Below are positions 54,450 through 62,744 of a DNA stretch of 64,000 nt, piece after piece. The position numbers and the translations under genes are program-made. The first letter of the stretch is position 1; each line of letters starts with the position of its first letter. The DNA comes from Pseudomonas sp. URMO17WK12:I2 (GTDB lineage: Bacteria; Pseudomonadota; Gammaproteobacteria; Pseudomonadales; Pseudomonadaceae): contig NZ_QKYW01000004.1 in assembly GCF_003253735.1 (NCBI RefSeq), positions 62,001-126,000 of the forward strand. Direction: 5' to 3'. The notes under the pieces are model-generated. The model did not search any database, had not been told where the DNA came from, and saw only the letters and a list, made by a program, of their open reading frames with translations.

Positions 54450-56402
54450 GTGATCAAACCTCTAATCCTGGGTATGGGCCTGGCAGGCACGCTGTTACCC
54501 ACCCTGGCCACGGCCTACCAATACGGCGAGTACGCCGGCGGCACCGTCGACACGCTGATCAACGACTACCCGGGCCGCTACCGTGGCACCGCCAGTTTCG
54601 CGGGTGCGACCGACTGGATGGAACAGCGCCTGTCGGCGTCCGGCTATGACGGCTACCGACAGGACTTCACCTGGGCAGGCAACCGCAGCTCGCAGAACGT
54701 GATCGTCGAGGCCGCTGGTATTACCGGCAAGAACCTGGTGGTCGGCGCCCACTTCGACACCTTCTTCGGCCGCCCTACCCTGCAGGGCCTGGACGACAAC
54801 GCCTCGGGGGCTAGCGTACTGACGGAAATCGCCCGCAACCTGGCCGGCCTGTCGTTCGAGGATGGCGTGACCTTCATCGGCTTCGGTGCCGAGGAGGAAG
54901 GCCTGCGCGGCTCACGCGCCTATGTCGCCTCCCTGGATGCCGAGGCGCGCGCCCACCTGACCGGCATGATCAACATCGACAGCCTGATCACCGGCGACAT
55001 GATGTATGCCCATGCCGGCTCGGACAGCGCCGCCGTAGCGGAACTGGCGGCGCTGCGCGAACACACCCTGCGCATCGCCAAGGAGCTGGGCATCGAGCTG
55101 CACACCAACCCCGGCCTCAACGCCGCCTATCCCGCTGGCACCGGCTGCTGCAGCGATGCTGAAAGCTTCGAGGGTCTGGGTATTCCGGTGCTCTTCGTGG
55201 AGGCCACCAATTGGCAGATAGGTGATCTTGACGGCTATGAGCAGACCACCAACCCGGCCATTGCCGGCGGTTCTACCTGGCACAATCCGGCCCTCGACAA
55301 TGAGACCGTGCTGGCCGGCGCCTTCGGCGCAGAACGTATCGCGCAGCGCCTGCGTGACTATTCACGCCTGCTGACGCGCCTGGTGCTGGAAGCCACCAAT
55401 ACCGACCTGCGCTATTCGGCGCTATCCGGCGGGGCCATGCTCGGCACCCTGGAAGACACCCTGAAGCGCCAGCAGCAGACTCACCAGCAACTGCTGGAGC
55501 GGCGTTGGCAAACCCTGCGCGTCACCCCACGCGAGGTCGGCAGCGTCGACGGCGGTGTCGGGGTGGAGGGGCAATGGCAGCCCAGCGGCGGCTTCGACGG
55601 CCCACTGGAGCAGCGCTCCCGCCAGGCCACCGCCTACCTGTTCGGCGATGCCCAACTCAGCGAATGGCTGAACCTGGGTGCCGGCCTGAGCTTCATCCGC
55701 GGCGAGGATGACCTGCAACATGGTGGCAACGTAGAGAGCGACACCTGGCAGGCCGGTCTGTATGCGCTACTGAGCAACGCCGGGCCGCTGTGGCTGAGTG
55801 CTGACCTCAGCGCCGGTCGTACCCGCTTCGACCTGGATCGCTCGGTGTTCATCCAGGGCAACGCCGGCGGTCCGGCGCTGCTCGACCAGAAGCTTGCCGG
55901 CGAAACCGATGCCACGTTCTGGGGCGCAGGCTTGCTGGGCGGCTATGACCTGCCGTTCGGCGACTGGCGTACCGGCCCCCAGGTGGGCCTCGACTACCGC
56001 CACTACAGGCTCGACGGTTTCAGCGAAAGGTCCACGCAACGCACCGCCCTAAGCGTCAAGGATGATCGCTTCGACTCGGTGGAGTTGAGCCTCGGCTGGC
56101 AGGTACGCGGCAACGTCGCACTGGATCGTGCGATGCGCCTGCAGCCTTATGCCAGCCTGGTCTGGATCGAGGAGCTGGGCGATGGCATGAGCGAGGACTT
56201 CACCGTGACCAGCCTGGCCGATGGTTCGGCGCGCCGGGTGAGCAACGGTCGGGAGAACGACAAGCACTTCGCCCGCGCGCGTCTCGGCACGCAACTGGCC
56301 ATCAGCGAGGCTTTCGCCGTCTACGCCGAAGCCAACACGCGCCTGCGGCATGCCGATGGCGATCAGGCCAGCTATAGCCTGGGCCTGCAGTACCTGTTCT
56401 GA
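54450..56402 (+). CDS. aaaA: Autotransporter aminopeptidase (AaaA-like, M28 peptidase plus beta-barrel)
   Basis: A 650-residue protein. The signal peptide is about 1-22 (LLPTLATA-YQ). Residues about 60-300 are a zinc M28 peptidase with its ligands: GAHFDTFFG (His), LDDNASG (Asp), GAEEEGLRGS (catalytic/metal Glu), INIDS (Asp), TWHNPALDNE (His). Residues about 400-650 form an autotransporter beta-barrel ending in SLGLQYLF, with the terminal Phe. In PAO1 AaaA (PA0328, 647 aa) releases N-terminal Arg at the cell surface and supports growth and virulence. The start is GTG at 54450 with AAGGAG 7 bases before it. Confidence 0.92.
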   Translation: MIKPLILGMGLAGTLLPTLATAYQYGEYAGGTVDTLINDYPGRYRGTASFAGATDWMEQRLSASGYDGYRQDFTWAGNRSSQNVIVEAAGITGKNLVVGAHFDTFFGRPTLQGLDDNASGASVLTEIARNLAGLSFEDGVTFIGFGAEEEGLRGSRAYVASLDAEARAHLTGMINIDSLITGDMMYAHAGSDSAAVAELAALREHTLRIAKELGIELHTNPGLNAAYPAGTGCCSDAESFEGLGIPVLFVEATNWQIGDLDGYEQTTNPAIAGGSTWHNPALDNETVLAGAFGAERIAQRLRDYSRLLTRLVLEATNTDLRYSALSGGAMLGTLEDTLKRQQQTHQQLLERRWQTLRVTPREVGSVDGGVGVEGQWQPSGGFDGPLEQRSRQATAYLFGDAQLSEWLNLGAGLSFIRGEDDLQHGGNVESDTWQAGLYALLSNAGPLWLSADLSAGRTRFDLDRSVFIQGNAGGPALLDQKLAGETDATFWGAGLLGGYDLPFGDWRTGPQVGLDYRHYRLDGFSERSTQRTALSVKDDRFDSVELSLGWQVRGNVALDRAMRLQPYASLVWIEELGDGMSEDFTVTSLADGSARRVSNGRENDKHFARARLGTQLAISEAFAVYAEANTRLRHADGDQASYSLGLQYLF

Positions 56403-56492
56403 GGCAGAGCGCCAAGGGGGTAACGGGGCCATGCCCGTTGCCGCTCGCGACTGACGAAGGCGTGAAGGTGCTGAGCGCTGAGGCTGCAGCGG

Positions 56493-56527
56493 AAAAGGCC
56501 GAGTGAGCGATCACCCGGCCTTTTTTT
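56493..56527 (+). terminator. Terminator of the aminopeptidase gene, overlapping the 3' end of the next gene
   Basis: GGCCG and GTGA pair with TCAC and CGGCC with one A-C mismatch and a GCGA loop; TTTTTTT follows (56521-56527) and AAAA (56493-56496) precedes. Because the left A run pairs with the T run, it can also act on the minus strand; the carP-like gene stop (56511) lies inside. Confidence 0.75.
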
Positions 56528-57425
56528 CGAAGGTGTAGAACAGGTTGGGCTCGCTGATCAGGTAGATCACGCCCTGCTCGTCCATGGCGATACCTTCGGC
56601 CTGCGGCACGGACTCCTTGAGCCCTTGCTGGCCGCCGACCAGTGACAGACTGCTGACCGGTTCGCCCTGCGTATCCATTTCCACCAGCAGGCGCGAATCA
56701 TCGGACAGCGCCAGCAGGTGGCCGGTACGCGCATCGTATTGCAGGCTGGACAGATCACGCACGAACAACCCTTCATCGCGCTCACGGTCATCGATGATGC
56801 GAATCGCCGACGGACTGCTCGGATCGAGATGCGGGAAGCCATGCACCTCGTAAATACGCAACGGATCGCGCTCCTTGGCAACGAACAGCCGTTTGCCGGC
56901 CAGGTCATAGGCCAGCCCCTCGAACCCTTTGTTCTTGGCCTCCATTTCCAGGCCCAGCGACAGCTGCTGGCCGTCGGCAGCATCGACCTGGGTGGTGGTG
57001 TCATCGATACGCACCTCGACCAGCCGCTGTGGGCGTTCATCGGCGATCACCAGGACGCCGGGCGCAACGTACTCCACGGCTTCCGGGTCGCCGAAGCCGA
57101 CCAGGCCGATCTCGCGTAGCACCTTGCCGTCGAGCGACAATTCGATCAGCCGGGCATTCTGGTTGGTGACGGTAAACAGGCTTTTGCGCACCGGATCGTA
57201 GGTCAGCGCCGACACATCGTCGACCAGCCCTTCGATGACCTTGGCCTCACGGCTCACCTGATAGCCATCGAGCCACAGCGCATCGGCCGGTGCCTGCCCA
57301 GGCTGTTGCACGTTGAACCAGGCACGCTCGAATACCCGGAACTCCTGCCCCCAGATAGCCAGCAGCAGTGCCGCGACCAGTACCAGTAGCACCAACAGGG
57401 CCTTGAGAGAAACCAGACGACGCAT
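56511..57425 (-). CDS. CarP-like/YjiK-family (SdiA-regulated) beta-propeller, copy 1
   Basis: A 304-residue protein anchored by an N-terminal membrane helix (about 7-25), the rest periplasmic. Residues 60-300 are the SdiA-regulated/phytase-like beta-propeller, with VIEGLVDDVSALTYDPVRKS, GFGDPEAVEYVAPGVLVIAD, NKGFEGLAYDLAGKRLFVAK and PQAEGIAMDEQGVIYLISEP repeats. By context it matches CarP (PA0327) of P. aeruginosa, a calcium-regulated propeller. It is a close paralogue of the next gene (about two thirds of residues alike by eye) and lies 106 bases downstream of it. Confidence 0.85.
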   Translation of the reverse strand: MRRLVSLKALLVLLVLVAALLLAIWGQEFRVFERAWFNVQQPGQAPADALWLDGYQVSREAKVIEGLVDDVSALTYDPVRKSLFTVTNQNARLIELSLDGKVLREIGLVGFGDPEAVEYVAPGVLVIADERPQRLVEVRIDDTTTQVDAADGQQLSLGLEMEAKNKGFEGLAYDLAGKRLFVAKERDPLRIYEVHGFPHLDPSSPSAIRIIDDRERDEGLFVRDLSSLQYDARTGHLLALSDDSRLLVEMDTQGEPVSSLSLVGGQQGLKESVPQAEGIAMDEQGVIYLISEPNLFYTFEKKAG

Positions 57426-57531
57426 ACCCGCTCACTCATGAAGAAAATAAACATGGCCACTCCGCCTGGAGCGCCCTTCGACCGGCGAAGCTAACAGCCC
57501 TCGTCGCGCTTCACCAGCGCGGCGACTCGTC

Positions 57532-58452
57532 TCAATCGGTCTTGCCGCCCTTGCTGAACACATAGAAGAGGTTGGGCTCGCTGGTCATGTACAGCACGCC
57601 CTGATCATCCATGGTGATGCCCTCGGCCTGCGGCACCGATTTCTTCAGGCCCTGCTGCCCTTGCAGCAGCGACAGGCTGCTGATCGGCTTGCCGGCTTCA
57701 TCCAGCTCGACGACCAGGCGCGACTCATCGGACAGCGCCAGCAGGTGGCCGGTCAGGCTGTCGTAATGCAGGCTGGAGAGATCACGCACGAAGATGCCGG
57801 CATCGCGCTTGCGGTCGTCGCGAATCTGCACGGGATTCGGGGTGGCCGGATCGAGGTTGGGAAACCCCTGCACCTCGTATATGCGCATGGGGTCGCGCTC
57901 CTTGGCCACGAACAGCCGCTGGCCTTTCAGGTCGTAGGCAAGGCCTTCGAAGCCCTTGTTCTTGGTGCCCATCTCCAGGCCCAGCGACATCTGTTGCCCC
58001 TCGGCGGCATCGATGGAGGTGGTGTCATCATCGATGCGTACCTTGACCAGCCGCTGCGCGCGCTCGTCGGCGATGACGAAACGCCCGGGTGCCACGTATT
58101 CGACGGCTTCCGGGTCGCCGAAACCGATCAGCTCGATCTGCCGTAACACCTTGCCGTCCAGCGACAGCTCGATCAACTTGGGATGTTGATTGGTGACCGT
58201 GAACAGGCTTCTGCGCTGCGGATCGTAGGTCAACGCCGACACGTCATCCTCCAACCCTTCGATGCGCTGCGCCTCGATCACCACCTTGTAGTCGCTCAGC
58301 CACAGCGAATGGGCGGGCGCATCGGCCGGCTGGCTGACGTTGAACCAGGCCCTTTCGAACAATCGAAACTGCACAGCGACGGCGATCAGTGCAGCCGACA
58401 GGGCAAGCACCAGCAGCAGAAGTAATCCCTTGATCGAAATCAGGCGGCCCAT
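57532..58452 (-). CDS. CarP-like/YjiK-family (SdiA-regulated) beta-propeller, copy 2
   Basis: A 306-residue paralogue of the preceding gene with the same layout: N-terminal helix (about 7-27), then the propeller with RIEGLEDDVSALTYDPQRRS, GFGDPEAVEYVAPGRFVIAD, NKGFEGLAYDLKGQRLFVAK and PQAEGITMDDQGVLYMTSEP. The linker after the helix (RLFERAWFNVSQPADAPAHS) is conserved between the copies. It is first in the pair and directly downstream of the carO-like gene (99 bases), all on the minus strand. SD is weak (GTGAG). Confidence 0.85.
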   Translation of the reverse strand: MGRLISIKGLLLLLVLALSAALIAVAVQFRLFERAWFNVSQPADAPAHSLWLSDYKVVIEAQRIEGLEDDVSALTYDPQRRSLFTVTNQHPKLIELSLDGKVLRQIELIGFGDPEAVEYVAPGRFVIADERAQRLVKVRIDDDTTSIDAAEGQQMSLGLEMGTKNKGFEGLAYDLKGQRLFVAKERDPMRIYEVQGFPNLDPATPNPVQIRDDRKRDAGIFVRDLSSLHYDSLTGHLLALSDESRLVVELDEAGKPISSLSLLQGQQGLKKSVPQAEGITMDDQGVLYMTSEPNLFYVFSKGGKTD

Positions 58453-58486
58453 GGCGACTCACATATGCAAAGACAGAAATGACAAC

Positions 58487-58514
58487 GCCGCCCCTCGATG
58501 CGTCGAGAGGCGGC
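58487..58514 (-). terminator. Hairpin between the carO-like and carP-like genes
   Basis: GCCGCC-C-CTCGA pairs with TCGAG-A-GGCGGC (one mismatch, TGCG loop). The minus-strand sequence after it is only mildly T-rich, so it may be an attenuator rather than a full terminator. Confidence 0.45.
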
Positions 58515-58551
58515 CATTCAATGCGGTGACGGGAAACTAACAGCGTGGCGG

Positions 58552-58899
58552 TTATTTCACCAGTTCGACGATATCGACGTCGATTTCACGGCTGGTCAGA
58601 TCCTTGTCGACTTCACCGGTCAGCTTGACGGTGGCCTTCTCGGAAATGGCTTGTGGCGGCCAGTCTTCGTTGTCGATCTCGACATGGATGGTGCCGGTGG
58701 CGTCCTTGAACTCATAGAGTTCGTCCTGCAGACGCTTGACGATCTGACCTTGCAGCACGACCGGGGTATCGTCGCCGGCTTTCAGCGCCTGCTCGACCGT
58801 GGTGACCTGGGCGACTTCACCCGGGCCGGTGTAGCCGGCAGCCAGAGCAGCGGTGGAGAACAGCGGAGCGAGCAGCAGTGCGAGTACGGGAGCTTTCAT
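58552..58899 (-). CDS. carO: CarO-like periplasmic OB-fold protein (YgiW/YdeI, BOF family)
   Basis: A 115-residue protein with a signal peptide (1-20, AALA-AG). The BOF/OB-fold core is VEQALKAGDDTPVVLQGQIV, QDELYEFKDATGTIHVEI and KATVKLTGEVDKDLTSREID. The PAO1 homologue CarO (PA0320) is induced by calcium through CarSR and helps calcium and iron homeostasis; E. coli YgiW is the related stress protein. Upstream are four 11-base TTAAG repeats. It heads a minus-strand run with the two carP-like genes. Gene symbol by homology and context. Confidence 0.82.
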   Translation of the reverse strand: MKAPVLALLLAPLFSTAALAAGYTGPGEVAQVTTVEQALKAGDDTPVVLQGQIVKRLQDELYEFKDATGTIHVEIDNEDWPPQAISEKATVKLTGEVDKDLTSREIDVDIVELVK

Positions 58900-58948
58900 G
58901 GGGATGACCCTCTATCTGTAGATGACGGGGTCAGGTTAAGTCGCTCAG

Positions 58949-58986
58949 CTGAAGCGAGGCTTAAAGGCGGCTTAAGCGAAGCTTAA
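58949..58986 (-). promoter_or_regulatory. Four tandem TTAAG-N6 repeats (BqsR/CarR-type box) upstream of carO
   Basis: On the minus strand TTAAG occurs at 58986-58982, 58975-58971 and 58964-58960 and TTCAG at 58953-58949, each exactly 11 bases apart. The known site of the OmpR-type regulator BqsR/CarR is TTAAG-N6-TTAAG. The array is 50-87 bases upstream of the carO start, a position for activation. No bqsSR/carSR genes are in the window. Confidence 0.75.
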
Positions 58987-59051
58987 TTGGCAAGAGCCGG
59001 GGTTCAGGCCGATGACCGCTGCGTGGCGGGAGTGGCCGTTCCCCGATCCAC

Positions 59052-59103
59052 TGTGGGAGCGCGCCATGCGCGCGAAAAATCGCGGGCATGGCCCGCTCCC
59101 ACA
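59052..59103. repeat. REP-type inverted pair, mixed arms
   Basis: TGTGGGAGCGCGCCATGCGC (GCGCGC-type arm) faces CGGGCATGGCCCGCTCCCAC (GCGGGC-type arm), so one element joins both arm variants. It lies in the 264-base gap between carO and the FAH-family gene. Confidence 0.8.
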
Positions 59104-59163
59104 GATACTGCGCCGATGGCCGCCTTTGCCTTTCCGCACCCCCTGGATGGGCCGCTAAGCCTG

Positions 59164-59829
59164 TCAGATCACTCGGCTGGCAAAGCTGGAGTGCCCGACC
59201 AGATCCAGCACCAGCTCGTCACCCTTGTTCAGCGGGCCGACGCCAGCCGGCGTACCGGTGAGGATCACGTCGCCGGGTTGCAGATTGAAGTGGCCAGCCA
59301 TTTCCTGGATCACCGGCACGATGGGAAAGATCATCTCGGCGCTGCTGCCGTCCTGACGGACTTCGCCGTTGATGGTCAGGCGGATGCCGATAGCCGTCAG
59401 GTCGGCCACCGTATCACCCGGCACGAAGGGCGCCAGCACGCAGGCACCATCGAACGATTTGGCGATTTCCCACGGATGGCCCTTGTCCTTGAGCCTGCTC
59501 TGCACGTCGCGCAGGGTCAGATCCAGCGCTGGCGCGAACCCGGAGATGGCGTCGAGCACTTCTTCTTCATTGGGCGTGCGTGACAACGGCTTGCCGATCA
59601 GCACGGCAATTTCCGCTTCGTAATGCACCGAGCCACGATCGTCGGGAATGCTGAAGCCGCCGTCCAGGCCGACCACACAGCTGCCCGGTTTGATGAACAG
59701 CAGCGGCTCGGTCGGCACCGGGTTATTGAGTTCCTTGGCATGCTCGGCGTAGTTACGGCCGATGCACACCACCTTGCCCAGCGGGAAGTGAATGCGGGTG
59801 CCATCGATGTACTGGTGCTGGTAGCTCAT
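59164..59829 (-). CDS. Fumarylacetoacetate hydrolase-family protein
   Basis: A 221-residue single-domain FAH-superfamily enzyme. The metal site is in VHYEAEIAVLIGKPL (Glu-x-Glu) and the strand with LDGGFSIPDDRGS; later GDVILTGTPAGVGPLNKGDE is the C-terminal signature. Members are acylpyruvases or oxaloacetate decarboxylases (FAHD1-like). It lies 34 bases downstream of the D-2-hydroxyglutarate dehydrogenase gene on the same strand, probably one operon. Confidence 0.9.
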   Translation of the reverse strand: MSYQHQYIDGTRIHFPLGKVVCIGRNYAEHAKELNNPVPTEPLLFIKPGSCVVGLDGGFSIPDDRGSVHYEAEIAVLIGKPLSRTPNEEEVLDAISGFAPALDLTLRDVQSRLKDKGHPWEIAKSFDGACVLAPFVPGDTVADLTAIGIRLTINGEVRQDGSSAEMIFPIVPVIQEMAGHFNLQPGDVILTGTPAGVGPLNKGDELVLDLVGHSSFASRVI

Positions 59830-59863
59830 GGTCGCTCCTGTTGTTTTTGCAGGCCTGGGTCGG

Positions 59864-61255
59864 TCAGGCGAAGATCTTGCCAGGGTTCATGATGCCGTTG
59901 GGGTCGAAGACCGCCTTGATCGCCTTCATGCAGGCGATCTCCTCCGGTGAACGGCTGTATTGCAGGTAGTCGCGCTTGACCAGACCCACACCGTGCTCGG
60001 CGGAGATCGAGCCGTTGTAGCGCTGGACGATCTCGAACACCCACTTGTTGACCCGTGCACAGGAAGCGAAGAACGCGTCCTTGTCCATGTGCTCGGGCTT
60101 GAGGATGTTCAGGTGCAGGTTGCCATCGCCGATATGGCCGTACCAGACCACTTCGTAGTCGGGATAGTGCTCGGCGACGACGGCGTCGATGTCGCGCAGG
60201 AACGCCGGCACCTTGGAGACGGTGACGGAAATGTCGTTCTTGTACGGTGTGTGATGGGAGATGGTTTCGGACAGGTACTCGCGCAGCTTCCACAGGTTCT
60301 TCAGCTGGGTCTGGCTCTGGCTCATCACCCCGTCCAGCACCCAGCCCTGCTCGATGCAGTGTTCGAAGGTGCTCAGGGCCTCGTTGGCCACTTCCTCGCT
60401 ACTGGCTTCGAACTCCAGAAGGGCATAGAACGGGCAAGGGGTATCGAAGGGCGACGGTACATCACCACGCGCCATGATCCGTGCCAGGCCCTTATCGGAG
60501 AAGAATTCGAAGGCGGTGAGGTCGAGCTTGCCCTGGAAGGCATGCAGCACCGGCATGATCGAGTCGAAATCCGGAGTGCCCAACACCATGGCGGTCAGAT
60601 TGCGCGGCGCCCGGTCCAGGCGCATGGTCGCCTCGACCACGAAGCCCAGGGTGCCTTCGGCGCCGATGAACAGCTGGCGCAGGTCATAGCCGGTGGCGTT
60701 CTTGATCAGGTCCTTGTTCAGCTCGAGCAACTCGCCGGTGCCGGTGACCACCTTCAGGCCCGCCACCCAATTGCGGGTCAGGCCGTAGCGAATCACCTTG
60801 ATGCCGCCGGCATTGGTGCCGATGTTGCCGCCGATCTGGCTGGAGCCGCTCGAGGCGAAATCCACCGGGTAATACAGGCCCTTGTCCTCGGCGAACTGCT
60901 GCAGTACCCCGGTGACCACGCCCGGCTGGCAGACCACGGTGCGGTTGGAGGCGTCGAAATCGAGGATCTGGTTCATGTAGTCGAACGACACCACCACCTC
61001 GCCGTTGGCGGCGACCGCCGCGGCCGACAGCCCGGTACGGCCGCCCGAGGGCACCAGGGCGATCTGGTGGGCATTGGCCCAGCGCACGATGGCCTGCACC
61101 TGCTCGACCGTCTTGGGGAACACGATGGCGCTGGGCGCCGGCGCATATTGCCGGGTCCAGTCCTTGCCGTAGGTTTCCAGGGAGGCGGCGTCGGTCAGTA
61201 GCTTGCCGGGCTCGACCAAGGTTCTGAGTTCGTCAATCGGCATGAGATCGGTCAT
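59864..61255 (-). CDS. D-2-hydroxyglutarate dehydrogenase (FAD-linked)
   Basis: A 463-residue FAD-binding PCMH/VAO enzyme. FPKTVEQVQAIVRWANAHQI, VPSGGRTGLSAAAVAANGE and PVDFASSGSSQIGGNIGTNA are the FAD loops; the C-terminus has VVWYGHIGDGNLHLNIL and AEHGVGLVKRDYL with the metal/substrate His. In P. stutzeri this enzyme reoxidises D-2-hydroxyglutarate made by SerA, pulling serine synthesis forward; the gene is divergent from serA here, as there. ATG 61255 gives the usual N-terminus (MTDLMPIDELR); an ATG at 61276 is possible. Confidence 0.92.
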   Translation of the reverse strand: MTDLMPIDELRTLVEPGKLLTDAASLETYGKDWTRQYAPAPSAIVFPKTVEQVQAIVRWANAHQIALVPSGGRTGLSAAAVAANGEVVVSFDYMNQILDFDASNRTVVCQPGVVTGVLQQFAEDKGLYYPVDFASSGSSQIGGNIGTNAGGIKVIRYGLTRNWVAGLKVVTGTGELLELNKDLIKNATGYDLRQLFIGAEGTLGFVVEATMRLDRAPRNLTAMVLGTPDFDSIMPVLHAFQGKLDLTAFEFFSDKGLARIMARGDVPSPFDTPCPFYALLEFEASSEEVANEALSTFEHCIEQGWVLDGVMSQSQTQLKNLWKLREYLSETISHHTPYKNDISVTVSKVPAFLRDIDAVVAEHYPDYEVVWYGHIGDGNLHLNILKPEHMDKDAFFASCARVNKWVFEIVQRYNGSISAEHGVGLVKRDYLQYSRSPEEIACMKAIKAVFDPNGIMNPGKIFA

Positions 61256-61439
61256 AGCAACTCTCGAAACTTTCATGGTCGCCCTGAGAACCGTTCAGGT
61301 CGCAACCGAGCAAGGAAAAGGGAAGCCATGCTAGCATATGCCCCCCGCAAATCGCGCTTCACAGCGATCTGCCGGCCCGATCGGCGAGCGCGCCGATCCT
61401 TCTCCTGACACTTAAATTAGTGGGGCAACAGGTACTCCG

Positions 61440-62669
61440 ATGAGCACGACCTCTCTCGACAAGAGCAAGATCAAGTTCCTTCTTCTCGAAGGCGTCCACC
61501 AAAATGCCGTGGACACCCTGAAGGCGTCCGGCTACACCAACATCGAGTACCTCAAGACCGCGCTGTCCGGCGATGAGCTGAAAGAGAAGATCGCCGACGC
61601 CCACTTCATCGGCATCCGTTCGCGTACCCAACTGACCGAAGAGATCTTCGACTGCGCCAAGAAGCTGGTCGCCGTCGGCTGCTTCTGCATCGGTACCAAC
61701 CAGGTCGACCTGGACGCTGCCCGCGAGCGCGGCATCGCCGTGTTCAACGCGCCCTACTCCAACACCCGCTCGGTCGCCGAGCTGGTGCTGGCCCAGGCCA
61801 TCCTGCTGCTGCGCGGCATTCCCGAGAAGAACGCCTCCTGCCACCGCGGCGGCTGGATCAAGTCGGCGGCCAACTCCTTCGAAATCCGCGGCAAGAAGCT
61901 GGGCATCGTCGGCTACGGCTCGATCGGCACCCAGCTCTCGGTGCTCGCCGAAGCCTTAGGGATGCAGGTGTTCTTCTACGATACCGTGACCAAGCTGCCA
62001 CTGGGCAACGCCCAGCAGATCGGCAAGCTGCATGACCTGCTCGGCCTGTGCGACATCGTTTCCCTGCACGTGCCGGAACTGCCGTCCACCCAGTGGATGA
62101 TCGGCGAGGCGGAAATCCGTGCCATGAAGAAGGGCGGCATCCTGATCAACGCCGCCCGTGGCACCGTGGTCGAGCTCGACCACCTGGCCCAGGCGATCAA
62201 GGACGAGCACCTGATCGGCGCCGCCATCGACGTGTTCCCGGTCGAGCCCAAATCCAACGACGATATCTTCGAAAGCCCGCTGCGCGGCCTGGATCGCGTG
62301 ATCCTGACCCCGCACATCGGCGGCTCCACCGCCGAAGCCCAGGCCAACATCGGCCTGGAAGTGGCCGAGAAGCTGGTCAAGTACAGCGACAACGGCACCT
62401 CGGTGTCCTCGGTCAACTTCCCGGAAGTGGCCCTGCCGGCACACCCGGGCAAGCACCGCCTGCTGCACGTGCACGCCAACGTGCCGGGCGTGATGAGCGA
62501 GATCAACAAGGTGTTCGCCGACAACGGCATCAACATCTCCGGCCAGTACCTGCAGACCAACGACAAGGTCGGCTACGTGGTCATTGACGTGGATGCCGAC
62601 TACTCCGACCTGGCCCTGGAAAAACTCCAGCAGGTCAACGGCACCATCCGTAGCCGCGTGCTGTTCTAA
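61440..62669 (+). CDS. serA: D-3-phosphoglycerate dehydrogenase
   Basis: A 409-residue SerA of the type with a C-terminal ACT domain. NAD-binding GYGSIGTQLSVLAEALGM, catalytic LINAARGTVVEL (Arg), and ILTPHIGGSTAEAQANIG (His) are intact; residues about 335-409 are ACT (HVHANVPGVMSEINKVF), the serine-feedback site. It starts serine synthesis and reduces 2-oxoglutarate to D-2-hydroxyglutarate to recycle NAD. Divergent from the D-2-hydroxyglutarate dehydrogenase gene with 184 bases between. Confidence 0.97.
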   Translation: MSTTSLDKSKIKFLLLEGVHQNAVDTLKASGYTNIEYLKTALSGDELKEKIADAHFIGIRSRTQLTEEIFDCAKKLVAVGCFCIGTNQVDLDAARERGIAVFNAPYSNTRSVAELVLAQAILLLRGIPEKNASCHRGGWIKSAANSFEIRGKKLGIVGYGSIGTQLSVLAEALGMQVFFYDTVTKLPLGNAQQIGKLHDLLGLCDIVSLHVPELPSTQWMIGEAEIRAMKKGGILINAARGTVVELDHLAQAIKDEHLIGAAIDVFPVEPKSNDDIFESPLRGLDRVILTPHIGGSTAEAQANIGLEVAEKLVKYSDNGTSVSSVNFPEVALPAHPGKHRLLHVHANVPGVMSEINKVFADNGINISGQYLQTNDKVGYVVIDVDADYSDLALEKLQQVNGTIRSRVLF

Positions 62670-62685
62670 GCAGGCCGCTGCAACG

Positions 62686-62713
62686 AAAAAGGGAGGCTTC
62701 GGCCTCCCTTTTT
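62686..62713 (+). terminator. Bidirectional terminator between serA and the oxygenase gene
   Basis: A 12-bp stem AAAAAGGGAGGC / GCCTCCCTTTTT with a TTCG tetraloop. It carries T runs on both strands and lies between convergent genes. Confidence 0.92.
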
Positions 62714-62744
62714 CATGCCTGCAATCTGGCACTGTGCAGCAGGA

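Noticed and set aside
59960..61201. 413-codon plus-strand ORF opposite the D-2-hydroxyglutarate dehydrogenase gene
   Set aside because: It is a shadow ORF with no SD and composition typical of antisense frames.
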